Position numbers and translations under genes: made by a program. Under the pieces are notes generated by a model. That model was not told the origin of the DNA and made no database searches. It worked only from the letters and a program-made list of their open reading frames with translations. A stretch of DNA of 42,678 bases from Verrucomicrobiota bacterium (GTDB lineage Bacteria > Verrucomicrobiota > Verrucomicrobiia > Limisphaerales > UBA11358), in contig JAJPJM010000094.1 of assembly GCA_021324235.1 (NCBI GenBank), positions 1 to 42,678 on the forward strand. The letters are read 5' to 3'. Positions within the stretch are counted from its first letter, which is position 1, and each line of letters opens with the position of its first letter. Below are positions 1 through 6,589 of the stretch, one piece after another.

Positions 1-106
1 CCCCGTCGCCCTCAGCATCGGCTGTCAGGATCCAGGGCGGGAACGCGCACGCCATGCTGATGGCGAGAAGGCCAACGAGCAGTATTATTTTCGCGGGGGC
101 ATTCAT
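1..106 (-). CDS. small membrane or exported protein, 3' end outside window
   Basis: An open frame starts at ATG 106 and runs off the left edge with no stop in 35 codons. The visible protein has a short basic N-terminus (MNAPAK) followed by a hydrophobic stretch (IILLVGLLAISMACAF) and then PPW, so it looks like a single-pass membrane protein, or a signal peptide with a Cys near its end. It lies 28 bp downstream of the minus-strand RHH gene and is probably cotranscribed with it. Function is unknown. Short FPPW-containing membrane proteins are common in phages and bacteria, but I cannot name a family. Confidence 0.5.
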   Translation of the reverse strand, partial: MNAPAKIILLVGLLAISMACAFPPWILTADAEGDG

Positions 107-134
107 CTCTCTGGCAGGTAATCTCGAAGGTTGA

Positions 135-419
135 TTATCCGGTTTTCTTTTTCGGTTCGTTGAATTGGGACGGTGGGCTTTCCCCGGAAACTCTCGTGGG
201 ATGGCGAGAGGGTGGCTCTGTTTTTAGTTCGACGTCTTTCGCAAGTTCGAGGCGGAGTGGTAATGTAATCTTGTAGCCGTTCTGCTTGATCACCCGGACG
301 CCGGCAGCCACCATTTGCCGGATCACTTCCACCTGCGGGAGATTTGTGACTTCCGATATTTTCTGAACCTCCTCAAGAATGTCCGGATCTAGCCGAATCT
401 GGCGAGGTGGTTTTTTCAT
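135..419 (-). CDS. ribbon-helix-helix DNA-binding protein (leftward arm of divergent switch)
   Basis: This 94-residue protein starts with MKKPPRQIRLDPDILEEVQ. It has the short beta strand (RQIRLD) and two helices expected of a CopG/Arc-type RHH fold in residues 3-45, then a charged tail. The longer frame could start at 455, but ATG 419 is preferred because the RHH fold begins directly there and a minus-strand promoter (TTGACA at 455-450, TGTAAT at 432-427) would put the transcript start only a few bases before it, so the mRNA would be nearly leaderless. It is clearly similar to the divergent 64-residue protein at 501 (PRQ-x-R, then matching Ile, Leu and Val positions and a closing G-x-x-V-[IL]-K). 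It probably binds the region between the two genes and regulates one or both. Confidence 0.75.
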   Translation of the reverse strand: MKKPPRQIRLDPDILEEVQKISEVTNLPQVEVIRQMVAAGVRVIKQNGYKITLPLRLELAKDVELKTEPPSRHPTRVSGESPPSQFNEPKKKTG

Positions 420-426
420 CGGCCCA

Positions 427-455
427 ATTACACACGCACAGAAATGCGCTGTCAA
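427..455 (-). promoter_or_regulatory. predicted sigma70 promoter for the leftward RHH gene
   Basis: Read on the minus strand, TTGACA (455-450) is followed after 17 bp by TGTAAT (432-427). The predicted start of transcription falls at or within a few bases of ATG 419. No Shine-Dalgarno sequence is visible, so leaderless translation is possible. The -35 box sits back to back with the -35 box of the rightward promoter. Confidence 0.6.
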
Positions 456-469
456 AATAAATATTGACA
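450..469. promoter_or_regulatory. inverted repeat joining the two divergent -35 boxes
   Basis: TGTCAA and TTGACA (450-455 and 464-469) are exact inverted copies separated by the A+T-only spacer AATAAATA. Each arm is also the -35 box of one divergent promoter. A dimeric regulator bound here would block both promoters, which fits the two RHH proteins encoded on either side. Confidence 0.5.
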
Positions 470-491
470 GACGACTACAATTAACTACAAT
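464..491 (+). promoter_or_regulatory. predicted sigma70 promoter for the rightward RHH gene
   Basis: TTGACA (464-469) and TACAAT (486-491) are separated by 16 bp. The -10 box lies inside the second copy of a tandem 10-bp repeat, so protein bound to the repeat would cover it. Transcription would begin about 3-5 bases before ATG 501. Confidence 0.6.
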
Positions 492-493
492 TA
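474..493. repeat. tandem 10-bp repeat, candidate operator
   Basis: ACTACAATTA occurs twice with no gap (474-483 and 484-493). The 10-bp period places both copies on the same face of the helix, as is usual for RHH dimers binding cooperatively to adjacent subsites. The repeat overlaps the -10 element of the rightward promoter. Its role as an operator is inferred. Confidence 0.55.
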
Positions 494-500
494 GCGACGT

Positions 501-695
501 ATGAAGTCAAAAACGTCGAAAGAGCCATTGGGCAAACCGCGCCAGGTTCGTTTTCCCAGCCAGATTGAAAAGGACCTGCAGACTATTGCTGACCAGAGCG
601 GACTTGATTGGGTGGACGTGCTTCGCATGGCTGCCCGCACGGGTTTGCCGGTTCTTAAGAAGCGCCTGGGTGCGGCGGTGAAGGAAGCCGCCTGA
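501..695 (+). CDS. ribbon-helix-helix DNA-binding protein (rightward arm of divergent switch)
   Basis: This 64-residue protein has a basic N-terminus, a PRQVRFP strand near residues 14-20 and two helices, closing with GLPVLKKRLG. It is a shorter paralogue of the divergently transcribed 94-residue RHH protein: both keep PRQ-x-R and the spacing to the final G-x-x-V-[IL]-K. ATG 501 lies about 10 bp after the predicted -10 box, so the leader is very short and has no clear ribosome site. By analogy with lambdoid cI/cro this is probably the opposing partner of a two-protein switch or an antitoxin-like repressor. No toxin-like partner is seen beside it. Confidence 0.75.
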   Translation: MKSKTSKEPLGKPRQVRFPSQIEKDLQTIADQSGLDWVDVLRMAARTGLPVLKKRLGAAVKEAA

Positions 696-719
696 ACGAT
701 TTTCGGGCCCGGGAGGTGG

Positions 720-742
720 GCGGCGCGTTATTGGTGCGCCGC
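720..742. other. GC-rich hairpin after the rightward RHH gene
   Basis: GCGGCGC (720-726) pairs exactly with GCGCCGC (736-742) across a 9-base loop. It lies 25 bp after the stop of the RHH gene. There is no T tract, so it is at best a weak or Rho-assisted terminator or an mRNA-stabilising hairpin. Confidence 0.35.
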
Positions 743-777
743 TCGTTCCGTAAACCGCCCTGGCCTGAAGGTGAACC

Positions 778-819
778 CGGCCGCGCCTGTAACTTGTGTC
801 AGAGTCTCGGGCGCGGCCG
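778..819. other. long-arm GC hairpin upstream of the early operon
   Basis: CGGCCGCGCC (778-787) and GGCGCGGCCG (810-819) form a perfect 10-bp stem around a 22-base loop. It ends 20 bp before ATG 840, close to the ribosome site GAAAGGA (825-831), so it could act as an attenuator or a leader structure. No T run follows it. Confidence 0.35.
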
Positions 820-839
820 CAAATGAAAGGACCCCTGAT

Positions 840-1574
840 ATGGAAACTGCAAAACGACGGACCAAAGCGCGCCAGGGCTACGACCTGATTCGTGAGGTGG
901 CTTGCAAGATTGAGACTTTTTTACCCTCGCAGATGTTGCGCATCGCGCGGGCGATCAACCCGAAGCTCGAGGAGTTCCAGGCGCACTACGAGGTGATGGA
1001 CGACCTGGAATGGTTGGATGATCCCAGGCTTTCGGGAAGTTTGCGTTGTCTGTGGACCGGTTCATCGCCCTGGGATTTTGAGGCGCGCTGTGCGTTTGTC
1101 TTCTTCCGTGAACAGGTGCTCGAAACGGGGAGCAAGATCACCGCGCACGATGTGCGGCTGGTGTATCGATTTCCCGGAGGCGAGAAACGCGGCGCCGTGT
1201 GGCTGGACGCGACGACGGGTCGCCCTTGGATGCCGAAGTCCTGCCTTTCATTTTTGCCGGGCGCGGACCGGATAAACTCCGAGCACGGGGAGGACATGCG
1301 GTTGGCGAGCTTGGAGATCACAAAGATTCGTGATGAAGAGAACACGAGTTTTGGCTGGGAGTGGGGTGCCAACCATAATTACGCGGAAGAGCGGGAAATC
1401 GAAGTTTTGCAGCTGTGCCGTCGTGCAAACGCGAAGGCGGATTGGAAAGTCATCCAGACGTTCGCTACGCGGTATCACCCGGCGGGATCGATGCTGCCCA
1501 AGCCGGAAGCGGAAGAATATCGCCTGAAGTTTTTGGCCAGGCAACGCGAGCTGGCGGAGGAGGTGGCGGCGTGA
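840..1574 (+). CDS. conserved-looking phage early protein, function unknown
   Basis: The 244-residue protein starts at ATG 840 behind GAAAGGA (825-831, 8-base spacing), which decides against an upstream in-frame start at 771. It begins METAKRRTKARQGYD, is mixed alpha/beta in look, and has a Trp-rich middle (SSPWDFEARC, WLDATTGRPWMP) and a charged helical C-terminus (AEEYRLKFLARQRELAEEVAA split by its Leu pattern). I see no signal peptide, membrane segment or catalytic motif that I recognise. It is the first gene of the long plus-strand early run, and its stop overlaps the next GTG start (GTGA). Confidence 0.6.
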   Translation: METAKRRTKARQGYDLIREVACKIETFLPSQMLRIARAINPKLEEFQAHYEVMDDLEWLDDPRLSGSLRCLWTGSSPWDFEARCAFVFFREQVLETGSKITAHDVRLVYRFPGGEKRGAVWLDATTGRPWMPKSCLSFLPGADRINSEHGEDMRLASLEITKIRDEENTSFGWEWGANHNYAEEREIEVLQLCRRANAKADWKVIQTFATRYHPAGSMLPKPEAEEYRLKFLARQRELAEEVAA

Positions 1575-1765
1575 ATGTTTTCCCCAACGACGAGGGTGTG
1601 GTGAAGATCACGCTCAAGCGCCGGGGCCATGCGTGGAAGTTGATCATCGTGGGCCACGGCGACGAACCGAACCAGACGGTGCTGAAATATTCAGCGCGGT
1701 GCGATTCGCTGGCTGGAGCGATTGAGCAGCTCGACCAGTGGCGCAAGGGAGTGATCATCGTATGA
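1571..1765 (+). CDS. small unknown phage protein
   Basis: This 64-residue protein uses GTG 1571, which overlaps the TGA of the preceding gene, so translation is probably coupled. It begins MNVFPNDEGVVKITLKRRG and continues with alternating hydrophobic residues typical of a small beta sheet, then a helix (SLAGAIEQLDQWRKG). Function is unknown. Its stop overlaps the ATG of the next gene (ATGA at 1762-1765). Confidence 0.6.
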   Translation: MNVFPNDEGVVKITLKRRGHAWKLIIVGHGDEPNQTVLKYSARCDSLAGAIEQLDQWRKGVIIV

Positions 1766-2250
1766 GAGCACCCCGCGCAAAGTGCAAGGAGGCGGCGCGC
1801 AGGACGGCACAGATTTTTCCGGCGCCGGAATTTGATTTGCTGGCGTTTATTTCGGTGGTGGCGGCTTGTGAGCGGGTCTGTGTGTATTGCGGGTGTTCGG
1901 ACTCGATGGGTTGTCCTCAAGAGGGGAGCCCCACCGGCACCTGCTCCTGGATGGAGAGGCATCCTTCGACGCCGACGGGTGTTTGCTCGGCTTGTTGGGG
2001 AGGGCTGCCCGCAATCGCAACCCTGGAGCAGCTTGCTTGGAAGCCCTGGGTGATCGTGAAAATGGGAAGAAAAGGATGCCGGTTTCTAAACTTCAATCAA
2101 TTTTGGACGCCCAACATTGTGCAAGCGAAGCTCTTTCTGTCCGAGAAGGCCGCAGTGCAGGACCACGTCAAGGCGCGTGGCTCTTTTGTGCGCCAGATGA
2201 CTGCGGAAGAGTTGAAGTTGGTGGATCAACACCGCCGGAGGAATGCATGA
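1762..2250 (+). CDS. cysteine-rich zinc-binding phage protein
   Basis: The 162-residue protein starts at ATG 1762, inside the stop of the previous gene. Residues about 39-80 hold a Cys cluster, CVYCGCSD, then GCP, TCSW and VCSAC, matching the CxxCGC...C...GxCxW...CSxC pattern seen in many small phage zinc-finger proteins. The C-terminal half has no recognisable domain and ends in a basic helix (DQHRRRNA). A nucleic-acid-binding role is likely from the metal site but not shown. Confidence 0.65.
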   Translation: MRAPRAKCKEAARRTAQIFPAPEFDLLAFISVVAACERVCVYCGCSDSMGCPQEGSPTGTCSWMERHPSTPTGVCSACWGGLPAIATLEQLAWKPWVIVKMGRKGCRFLNFNQFWTPNIVQAKLFLSEKAAVQDHVKARGSFVRQMTAEELKLVDQHRRRNA

Positions 2251-2639
2251 ACCATCACAACGCCATTGATCGATTTGCTTCTCGGGGACTGCGGGCGCAG
2301 GCCGCGGTGGACGAAATTATTTCGCACGGCCAGGCCAAGGGCGCCAACACTTCGCCGGCTGCGGGATCTCATCATGCCGGCGCCTCCCAGGGCGCGGGCG
2401 GTCCGTCGCAGGGCCGCTCGCGCTCTTCCAGGAAGCCAAAGGAGGAAGTGCCGGGATTTGTCGGTCGCTGGCTGATTGAGCGCAACTTTCGCGGACGCAA
2501 GACATGGGCAACGCGCCGCTATGGATGGACGAATAACGCGCAGCGCGCGTGGCATTTCATGGACGAGGAGTCGGCCCGTGCTGAAATTCGCGTGGCGGGT
2601 TGCAAGGCCGTAGAGATGTTTTTCTGGAAAGGCATTTGA
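2247..2639 (+). CDS. unknown phage protein with low-complexity linker
   Basis: The 130-residue protein starts at ATG 2247 in an ATGA overlap with the upstream stop, with GGAGGAA (2237-2243) as a strong ribosome site. Residues 1-30 are helical, 31-70 are Gly/Ser/Ala/Arg-rich and probably disordered, and 71-130 form a compact Trp-rich segment (GRWLIERNF, TWATRRYGW). I do not recognise the family. Its position in a coupled early operon suggests a small host-takeover or DNA-binding role, which is only a guess. Confidence 0.55.
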   Translation: MNHHNAIDRFASRGLRAQAAVDEIISHGQAKGANTSPAAGSHHAGASQGAGGPSQGRSRSSRKPKEEVPGFVGRWLIERNFRGRKTWATRRYGWTNNAQRAWHFMDEESARAEIRVAGCKAVEMFFWKGI

Positions 2640-3034
2640 TGGGCTCTCCTGAAAACATGATCCGCGCGCAGCTGGAATATATTTTTAAGGAGGTCATCTC
2701 CCACGATGTTCACGGGTCTTTTTTAAAGCACTTCGCGCGGGCCTTCATTAACGCTGATCCCGAAAATGTGGAGCTGTTGCTGCTGCCGGCGCAGGTGCTG
2801 GTGCTCAAGTACGATTTGGTGAAGCACCTGCCGGCGCACGGAGATCTGACGCGCGAACCGGACTCGGCGCCCAGCAGAAAGTTTTTTTCTATTTCCCCGG
2901 ACCGCAAATCGATCACGTGCCATGTCTGCGGCCGGACGAGCTATCACCCGGAGGACGTGCGCAACGAGTATTGCGGGAATTGCCACGTGTTTCACCGGGA
3001 CCGGGCCGCACAGGCGGCCGCTCCAAAGAAATGA
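2639..3034 (+). CDS. zinc-ribbon phage protein
   Basis: This 131-residue protein starts at ATG 2639 in a TGATG overlap. Residues 1-70 are helical and include ADPENVELLLLPAQVL. Residues about 95-125 form a zinc ribbon, CHVCGRTSYHPEDV then YCGNCHVFH. The CxxCGxTSYHPxDV...YCxxCHxFH pattern is widespread in phage and bacterial proteins of about this size. It gives two CxxC pairs for one metal site. Nucleic-acid or protein binding is likely; no catalytic residues are evident. Confidence 0.7.
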   Translation: MGSPENMIRAQLEYIFKEVISHDVHGSFLKHFARAFINADPENVELLLLPAQVLVLKYDLVKHLPAHGDLTREPDSAPSRKFFSISPDRKSITCHVCGRTSYHPEDVRNEYCGNCHVFHRDRAAQAAAPKK

Positions 3035-3339
3035 TTTTTTCGCCCACAACAAAATTGCTGACGCTGGCCGAAGTGGCCGGCGAGGTGCATGTGGCGAAAT
3101 CGACCGTCGGCGAGTGGGTCTACCAGGAGGAGTGCCTGGCGAGTTTCCGCAAGGGATCAATCCGGCGCGTGTCCCTGGAGAACCTGACGCGATTTGTGAT
3201 CCTGAACACTTTGAACCCGCGCCGGCCGGAGTGGATGACGGCGGCGGTGCAAACGGAGTTCGAGAAGCGGCTAGAGGAAATTGCCGGCCGGATACTGGAG
3301 AGGCGACTGGCTGTGATCGGCGAAAGGAAAGCGGCATGA
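3031..3339 (+). CDS. excisionase/MerR-like helix-turn-helix protein
   Basis: The 102-residue protein starts at ATG 3031 in an ATGA overlap. Residues 8-50 (LLTLAEVAGEVHVAKSTV, then a wing with GSIRRVSLENL) match the HTH_17 pattern of excisionases and helix-turn-helix domains in which a tip residue run is followed by R-R-V-x-x-x-x-L. The C-terminal half is a charged helix (EFEKRLEEIAGRILERRL). It could be an excisionase or a transcription regulator. No integrase is present in the window to decide between them. Confidence 0.65.
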   Translation: MIFSPTTKLLTLAEVAGEVHVAKSTVGEWVYQEECLASFRKGSIRRVSLENLTRFVILNTLNPRRPEWMTAAVQTEFEKRLEEIAGRILERRLAVIGERKAA

Positions 3340-3665
3340 ATCGATTGAGCGAATTGGATCCAATCCGTCCGGAATTGGAAAAATGGATTGAGGACACGGC
3401 GCAGAAAATGGGAGACAGCGTCATTTGCCTTTCCATTTTTACGAAGGATTACAAGCGCGCGATTGATTCGCTGCTGCAGTTTGCAGTGGCTTCGATGATG
3501 GATAAGCCGCTCTACCTGCTCGCTCCTGACAACGTGACAATTCCGGAACATGTGAAAAAAATCGCTTCGGCCATAGAGTTTTACACGGAGGGTGACGACA
3601 AGAGTTTTCAAGAGGCTTCCCGCCGACTGCTGGCCACAGCGCAAGCAAGAGGGTTCTCGGCATGA
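3336..3665 (+). CDS. small alpha/beta protein resembling TIR or nucleoside-processing folds
   Basis: The 109-residue protein starts at ATG 3336 in an ATGA overlap. A predicted strand VICLSIF (about 29-35) is followed by a helix, another strand after a Lys-Pro turn (KPLYLLAPD, about 58-66), then IPEHVKKIASAIEFY and a final helix. The order strand, helix, x-x-KP-x-x-LL-strand, P-x-x-x-x-x-x-x-I-x-F resembles short TIR-like and nucleoside 2-deoxyribosyltransferase-like proteins. The fold assignment is inferred from pattern only, and no catalytic Glu can be assigned with confidence. Confidence 0.45.
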   Translation: MNRLSELDPIRPELEKWIEDTAQKMGDSVICLSIFTKDYKRAIDSLLQFAVASMMDKPLYLLAPDNVTIPEHVKKIASAIEFYTEGDDKSFQEASRRLLATAQARGFSA

Positions 3666-3677
3666 CGGATTAAGTTT

Positions 3678-4538
3678 ATGAGCACAACTATGTTTCTTGC
3701 CAGACACGCGGCACCTTCCGGTGCGGATTCACACACCGTGGCCCCGCCAACGATTTTAACTGTCTCCGAACGGGCGACGCTGTTGGAGTGCGAGTCGTTG
3801 ATTCGCGAAAACATCAATGGGTTTTTTGCGGTGGGGAACGCCTTGCGGCGGATTTTCCGACAGGAGCTTTACCGGGAGAAGTACCTGACCTTCGCGGAGT
3901 ATTGCCGGCGCGAATGGGACATCACGGACCGTTACGCCCGGCACCTTCGGGCGGCGGCCGAGGTGGTGAGTTTTTTGATCGACCATGATTTTGCGGCGTT
4001 GCCGGCAACGGAGAGCCAGGCCCGGCCGCTGGCGGAGTTGCCCGAGGCGGAATGGCGCGATGCCTGGGAGGAAGTGGTGGGGACGGCGCCGGAGGGCAGG
4101 ATCACGGCGGCGCATGTGCGCGAAGTGGTGAAACGGCGGGTGGCCAAGACCAGTCCAAAGTCCAGCACCGCGGAAGCAGCCAAAGCTCCGGCAAACTTGA
4201 ACGGCGAAGCGGCCGCGCCGCAGGCCCCTGAGCCGGTGGCCATCGACCTGCCGGATTTATCCACGCGGGAGAAGCGGATCCGGGAGCAGGCGGCGCCGGC
4301 GCTGGCAGAAATGCGCAAGCTGGCGGCTGTGATCGGAGAGTTTGATGCGTCGGCGCAGACAGGGGTGGTGGTCTCGATCAAGTTTCTGGAGAAACTGGTG
4401 AAGCACGCCGATGAGCTGGAAAAAGCCAAGGCTGAAAAGGCCAGGGCGGCCGAGGCCAGGGCTGAGGAAGGGTTGCGTGAACACTTGCCGCGGGTGCTGG
4501 AAGCCAGGGCGCAGGCAAAGGAGCCGGAGGAGGCATGA
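3678..4538 (+). CDS. phage DNA-binding-like protein (ParB/KorB-like helical protein)
   Basis: The 286-residue protein starts at ATG 3678. Residues 30-105 are helical and include LIRENINGFFAVGNALRRI, YLTFAEYCRREW and RYARHLRAAAEVVSFL, the x-TF-x-EYC-x-x-x-W pattern found in many plasmid and phage partition or regulator-like proteins. Residues about 110-160 hold a second helical block (LAELPEAEWRDAWEEVV, then AHVREVVKRR) typical of their HTH region. An Ala/Pro-rich linker precedes a long coiled-coil C-terminus (about 195-285). DNA binding is likely. The target and the exact role, partition or regulation, are unknown. Confidence 0.6.
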   Translation: MSTTMFLARHAAPSGADSHTVAPPTILTVSERATLLECESLIRENINGFFAVGNALRRIFRQELYREKYLTFAEYCRREWDITDRYARHLRAAAEVVSFLIDHDFAALPATESQARPLAELPEAEWRDAWEEVVGTAPEGRITAAHVREVVKRRVAKTSPKSSTAEAAKAPANLNGEAAAPQAPEPVAIDLPDLSTREKRIREQAAPALAEMRKLAAVIGEFDASAQTGVVVSIKFLEKLVKHADELEKAKAEKARAAEARAEEGLREHLPRVLEARAQAKEPEEA

Positions 4539-4750
4539 GCGCGCGCATGGATTCGGCCAATCATTTTTCGGTGGTACCGGCAGGGAACGGGTCGCTGCGG
4601 ATCATGCTCGCTCCGGAGCCGGGTGAGATGATTTCGCGCGGCCAGGCGTTGAACCTGGCGGCGTGGCTGGTGGCGACGGTGAACGAGACGCAACCAAAAG
4701 AAGGGACGCTCGAGGAGTTTGAGCGGCTGGTGAGCGAGATACGAGCATGA
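4535..4750 (+). CDS. small unknown phage protein
   Basis: The 71-residue protein starts at ATG 4535 in an ATGA overlap. The sequence has a short beta-rich N-terminal half and a helix with SRGQALNLAAWLVATV, a pattern I have seen in small phage proteins of unknown function. There is no Cys, membrane segment or signal peptide. It is probably translated together with the preceding helical DNA-binding-like protein. Confidence 0.55.
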   Translation: MSARMDSANHFSVVPAGNGSLRIMLAPEPGEMISRGQALNLAAWLVATVNETQPKEGTLEEFERLVSEIRA

Positions 4751-4774
4751 GGCAGTGGGCAGCTTTTAAAATTT

Positions 4775-5077
4775 ATGAAAATAAAAATTACCGCTGGAGA
4801 TTTTGGTGCGGATTATGAAGCCGAAAACGGGCAAGCGGCCATCAAGCTGTTCTTTCAAGAGATCTTGTCGGGGCGCGTAAAATTGGACCGTCTTTCCCCA
4901 CTTGGTGAGTGGAATGATGGAACAGAGCCAATACCGTTTAGAATCGCACCTGCTTTGTTCAAGGCTGGAAGATTAACCGCAGCGGAACTGGTAGCAACAT
5001 TCCGCGCTTGCGATCTGGATTTTGAGCCAATCGAAATCATGTCAATGGCGCAAGCCGATGCCTGGATGATTCGATGA
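4775..5077 (+). CDS. unknown protein, relatively A+T-rich gene
   Basis: The 100-residue protein begins MKIKITAGDFGADYEAENG. Its first 120 bases are visibly more A+T-rich than neighbouring genes, and its ATG follows a 24-bp gap rather than an overlap, so it may be a late addition to the operon. It looks like a small alpha/beta protein and is acidic. Function is unknown. Its stop overlaps the next start (ATGA at 5074-5077). Confidence 0.5.
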   Translation: MKIKITAGDFGADYEAENGQAAIKLFFQEILSGRVKLDRLSPLGEWNDGTEPIPFRIAPALFKAGRLTAAELVATFRACDLDFEPIEIMSMAQADAWMIR

Positions 5078-5325
5078 ACAAAAGCGCACCAAAAAAATTG
5101 ATGGCGTCAGGCGTGAGCATCGAGCGCAAGGGAGCGCAGGTGATCATCACGGCCAGCGACGAATTCGAGGCTGAGCTCCTTGAGGCCTCGCTCAAGGACG
5201 TGGAGTTGTTTGCGCTGGTGCTGGTGACGGGAGCCTTGCGCAAGCTGCCCAACGGGCGCAGGCGTTTTGAGGCAGTGCGATTGGTGGAGGCTTTGACGCA
5301 GATCGGCACACCATTACCCGAATGA
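5074..5325 (+). CDS. small unknown phage protein
   Basis: The 83-residue protein starts at ATG 5074 in an ATGA overlap. It has two short strands (GVSIERKGAQVIITA) and helices (EFEAELLEASLKDVELFALVL). No recognised motif is present. Its stop overlaps the ATG of the J-domain gene, so the two are probably translated in a coupled manner. Confidence 0.5.
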   Translation: MNKSAPKKLMASGVSIERKGAQVIITASDEFEAELLEASLKDVELFALVLVTGALRKLPNGRRRFEAVRLVEALTQIGTPLPE

Positions 5326-5948
5326 GCGAACAGACCGCTTTTCCACTTTCCTGGCCGGAAGGCTGGCCGCGGACGAAGTTCCGCAAGAGCAGCCCGTTTA
5401 CGCGTTCGATCTCTTACGGGGCGCGCAAACGTTCGATGGATGAGGCGCGCCGTGGATTAGCGACCGAACTTTCGCGCCTGGGCGCGCGCAAGGAAGTGCT
5501 TTCAACCAACGTCGGGTTGCGCATCGATGGGATGCCATACAGCGGACAGGCCCAGCCGGCCGATCCGGGTGCGGCGGTTTATTTTGAGTTGAAGGGCAAA
5601 CCGGTTTCGCTCGCGTGCGACAAATGGGATCGCGTGGAGGACAACATTTGGGCGATCGTCAAACACGTTGAATCCATCCGCGGCCAGGAACGCTGGGGTG
5701 TGGGTTCCGTGGAACAGGCGTTTCGAGGTTACATGGCGTTGCCGGCACCGGGTCAAAGCAGCGCGCTGCAATGGTGGAAGGTTTTGGGGGTGCCGATCAA
5801 TGCGAGCGCCAGCCAGGTGAAGGAAGCGCATCGAGTGCTGGTTGCCAAACATCATCCCGACAAGGGCGGCGACGTGGAGATGTTTCATCGCGTGCAAGAA
5901 GCTTGGAGGGTGTTTCAACTGGAATGTAGCGGGGAGGCCGTGGCGTGA
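5322..5948 (+). CDS. phage J-domain (DnaJ-like) protein
   Basis: The 208-residue protein starts at ATG 5322 in an ATGA overlap. Residues 1-145 match a phage family that I recognise by WPEGWPRT near the N-terminus, ELSRLGARKEVLSTN, DPGAAVYFELKGKP and CDKWDRVEDN. Residues 148-202 are a J domain (WWKVLGVP, helix II, then the loop HPDKGG with HPD at 178-180, then helix III). The intact HPD means it could stimulate a host DnaK ATPase. The likely role is recruitment of the Hsp70 machine to phage DNA or replication complexes, as J proteins do in other phages. This role is inference. Confidence 0.8.
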   Translation: MSEQTAFPLSWPEGWPRTKFRKSSPFTRSISYGARKRSMDEARRGLATELSRLGARKEVLSTNVGLRIDGMPYSGQAQPADPGAAVYFELKGKPVSLACDKWDRVEDNIWAIVKHVESIRGQERWGVGSVEQAFRGYMALPAPGQSSALQWWKVLGVPINASASQVKEAHRVLVAKHHPDKGGDVEMFHRVQEAWRVFQLECSGEAVA

Positions 5949-6238
5949 TTCCCGGCAAGCCCATTTTCGTTCGAGCAGTTCAGGGTAAGAGTGTCGCGAT
6001 TTTTCCGGCCGCGGGCTCTGTTACGTCGTGGAAAAAAGGGAAGTGCTGGAGTGTAATGTGCGGTAACCCAATCTGGTTTGCCCACCTAAACAAAAATGGC
6101 AGAGCGGACATTGGCTACTGCTATTGCTGCTATCACTGGAGGGTTTTCGAATACGCAGCCAAGGGCATCAAAGAGCGCGGCGATTGGTTCCTTCTGGAAA
6201 ACGGCAAGCTGGTCAAATGGGTGTTCGACCAGGAATAA
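5945..6238 (+). CDS. unknown protein with Cys pairs
   Basis: The 97-residue protein uses GTG 5945, which overlaps the preceding TGA (GTGA). It holds KGKCWSVMCG and IGYCYCCYHW, so two or more Cys clusters could form a metal site, and it is rich in Trp, Tyr and Phe. The gene is somewhat lower in G+C than its neighbours. I do not recognise a family. Confidence 0.5.
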   Translation: MIPGKPIFVRAVQGKSVAIFPAAGSVTSWKKGKCWSVMCGNPIWFAHLNKNGRADIGYCYCCYHWRVFEYAAKGIKERGDWFLLENGKLVKWVFDQE

Positions 6239-6270
6239 AAGCAGGCGCGTTATGCGAGAAAGGACGAGCT

Positions 6271-6573
6271 TTGAACTTGAGCCAGGCGCAATTTGAACAG
6301 ATCGAGTTGAACGTGCGCCGGAGAGTGGCGACGTGCTTTGACCCGGAGGAAATGCGCATCCTGGATTATTTCGTCGAGCGGTCTTTCCGCAAGGGGCGCA
6401 CGGCGGCTTATTTCCGCGTGTTCCGCGAACTGGGCGCGGCGACAGAGACGACCTCGCACGCGCACGAAGCGCTCAAGCGGCTGGTGGAGAAGCGGGTGTT
6501 AGTGCGGCTGCCTTGCCGAATGGAAGGCAGCCAAAAAAAAGCCCCAGGGCGCCGATCGGCGCCCCGGGCATGA
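6271..6573 (+). CDS. small phage protein with winged-helix-like C-terminus
   Basis: The preferred start is TTG 6271, because AAAGGACGAG (6259-6268) lies just upstream. An in-frame reading from further upstream would overlap the previous gene in another frame. The 100-residue product begins MNLSQAQFEQIELNVRRR and contains DPEEMRILDYFVERSF and TSHAHEALKRLVEKRVLV, resembling a winged helix in which the last helix and wing precede a short strand. This suggests a small transcription or replication regulator. It lies immediately upstream of the replication initiator gene. Confidence 0.5.
   Translation: MNLSQAQFEQIELNVRRRVATCFDPEEMRILDYFVERSFRKGRTAAYFRVFRELGAATETTSHAHEALKRLVEKRVLVRLPCRMEGSQKKAPGRRSAPRA
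6531..6569 (-). terminator. GC hairpin with A tract, reads as a terminator on the minus strand
   Basis: Eight A residues precede GCCCCAGGGCGCC, the loop GATC, and GGCGCCCCGGGC. The arms pair over 11 bp with one internal mismatch. On the minus strand the hairpin is followed by an eight-T tract, the usual form of an intrinsic terminator, but no minus-strand gene in the area needs it. It lies inside the 3' end of the upstream plus-strand gene. Confidence 0.35.
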
Positions 6574-6589
6574 AGCCGGACCCTGATGA

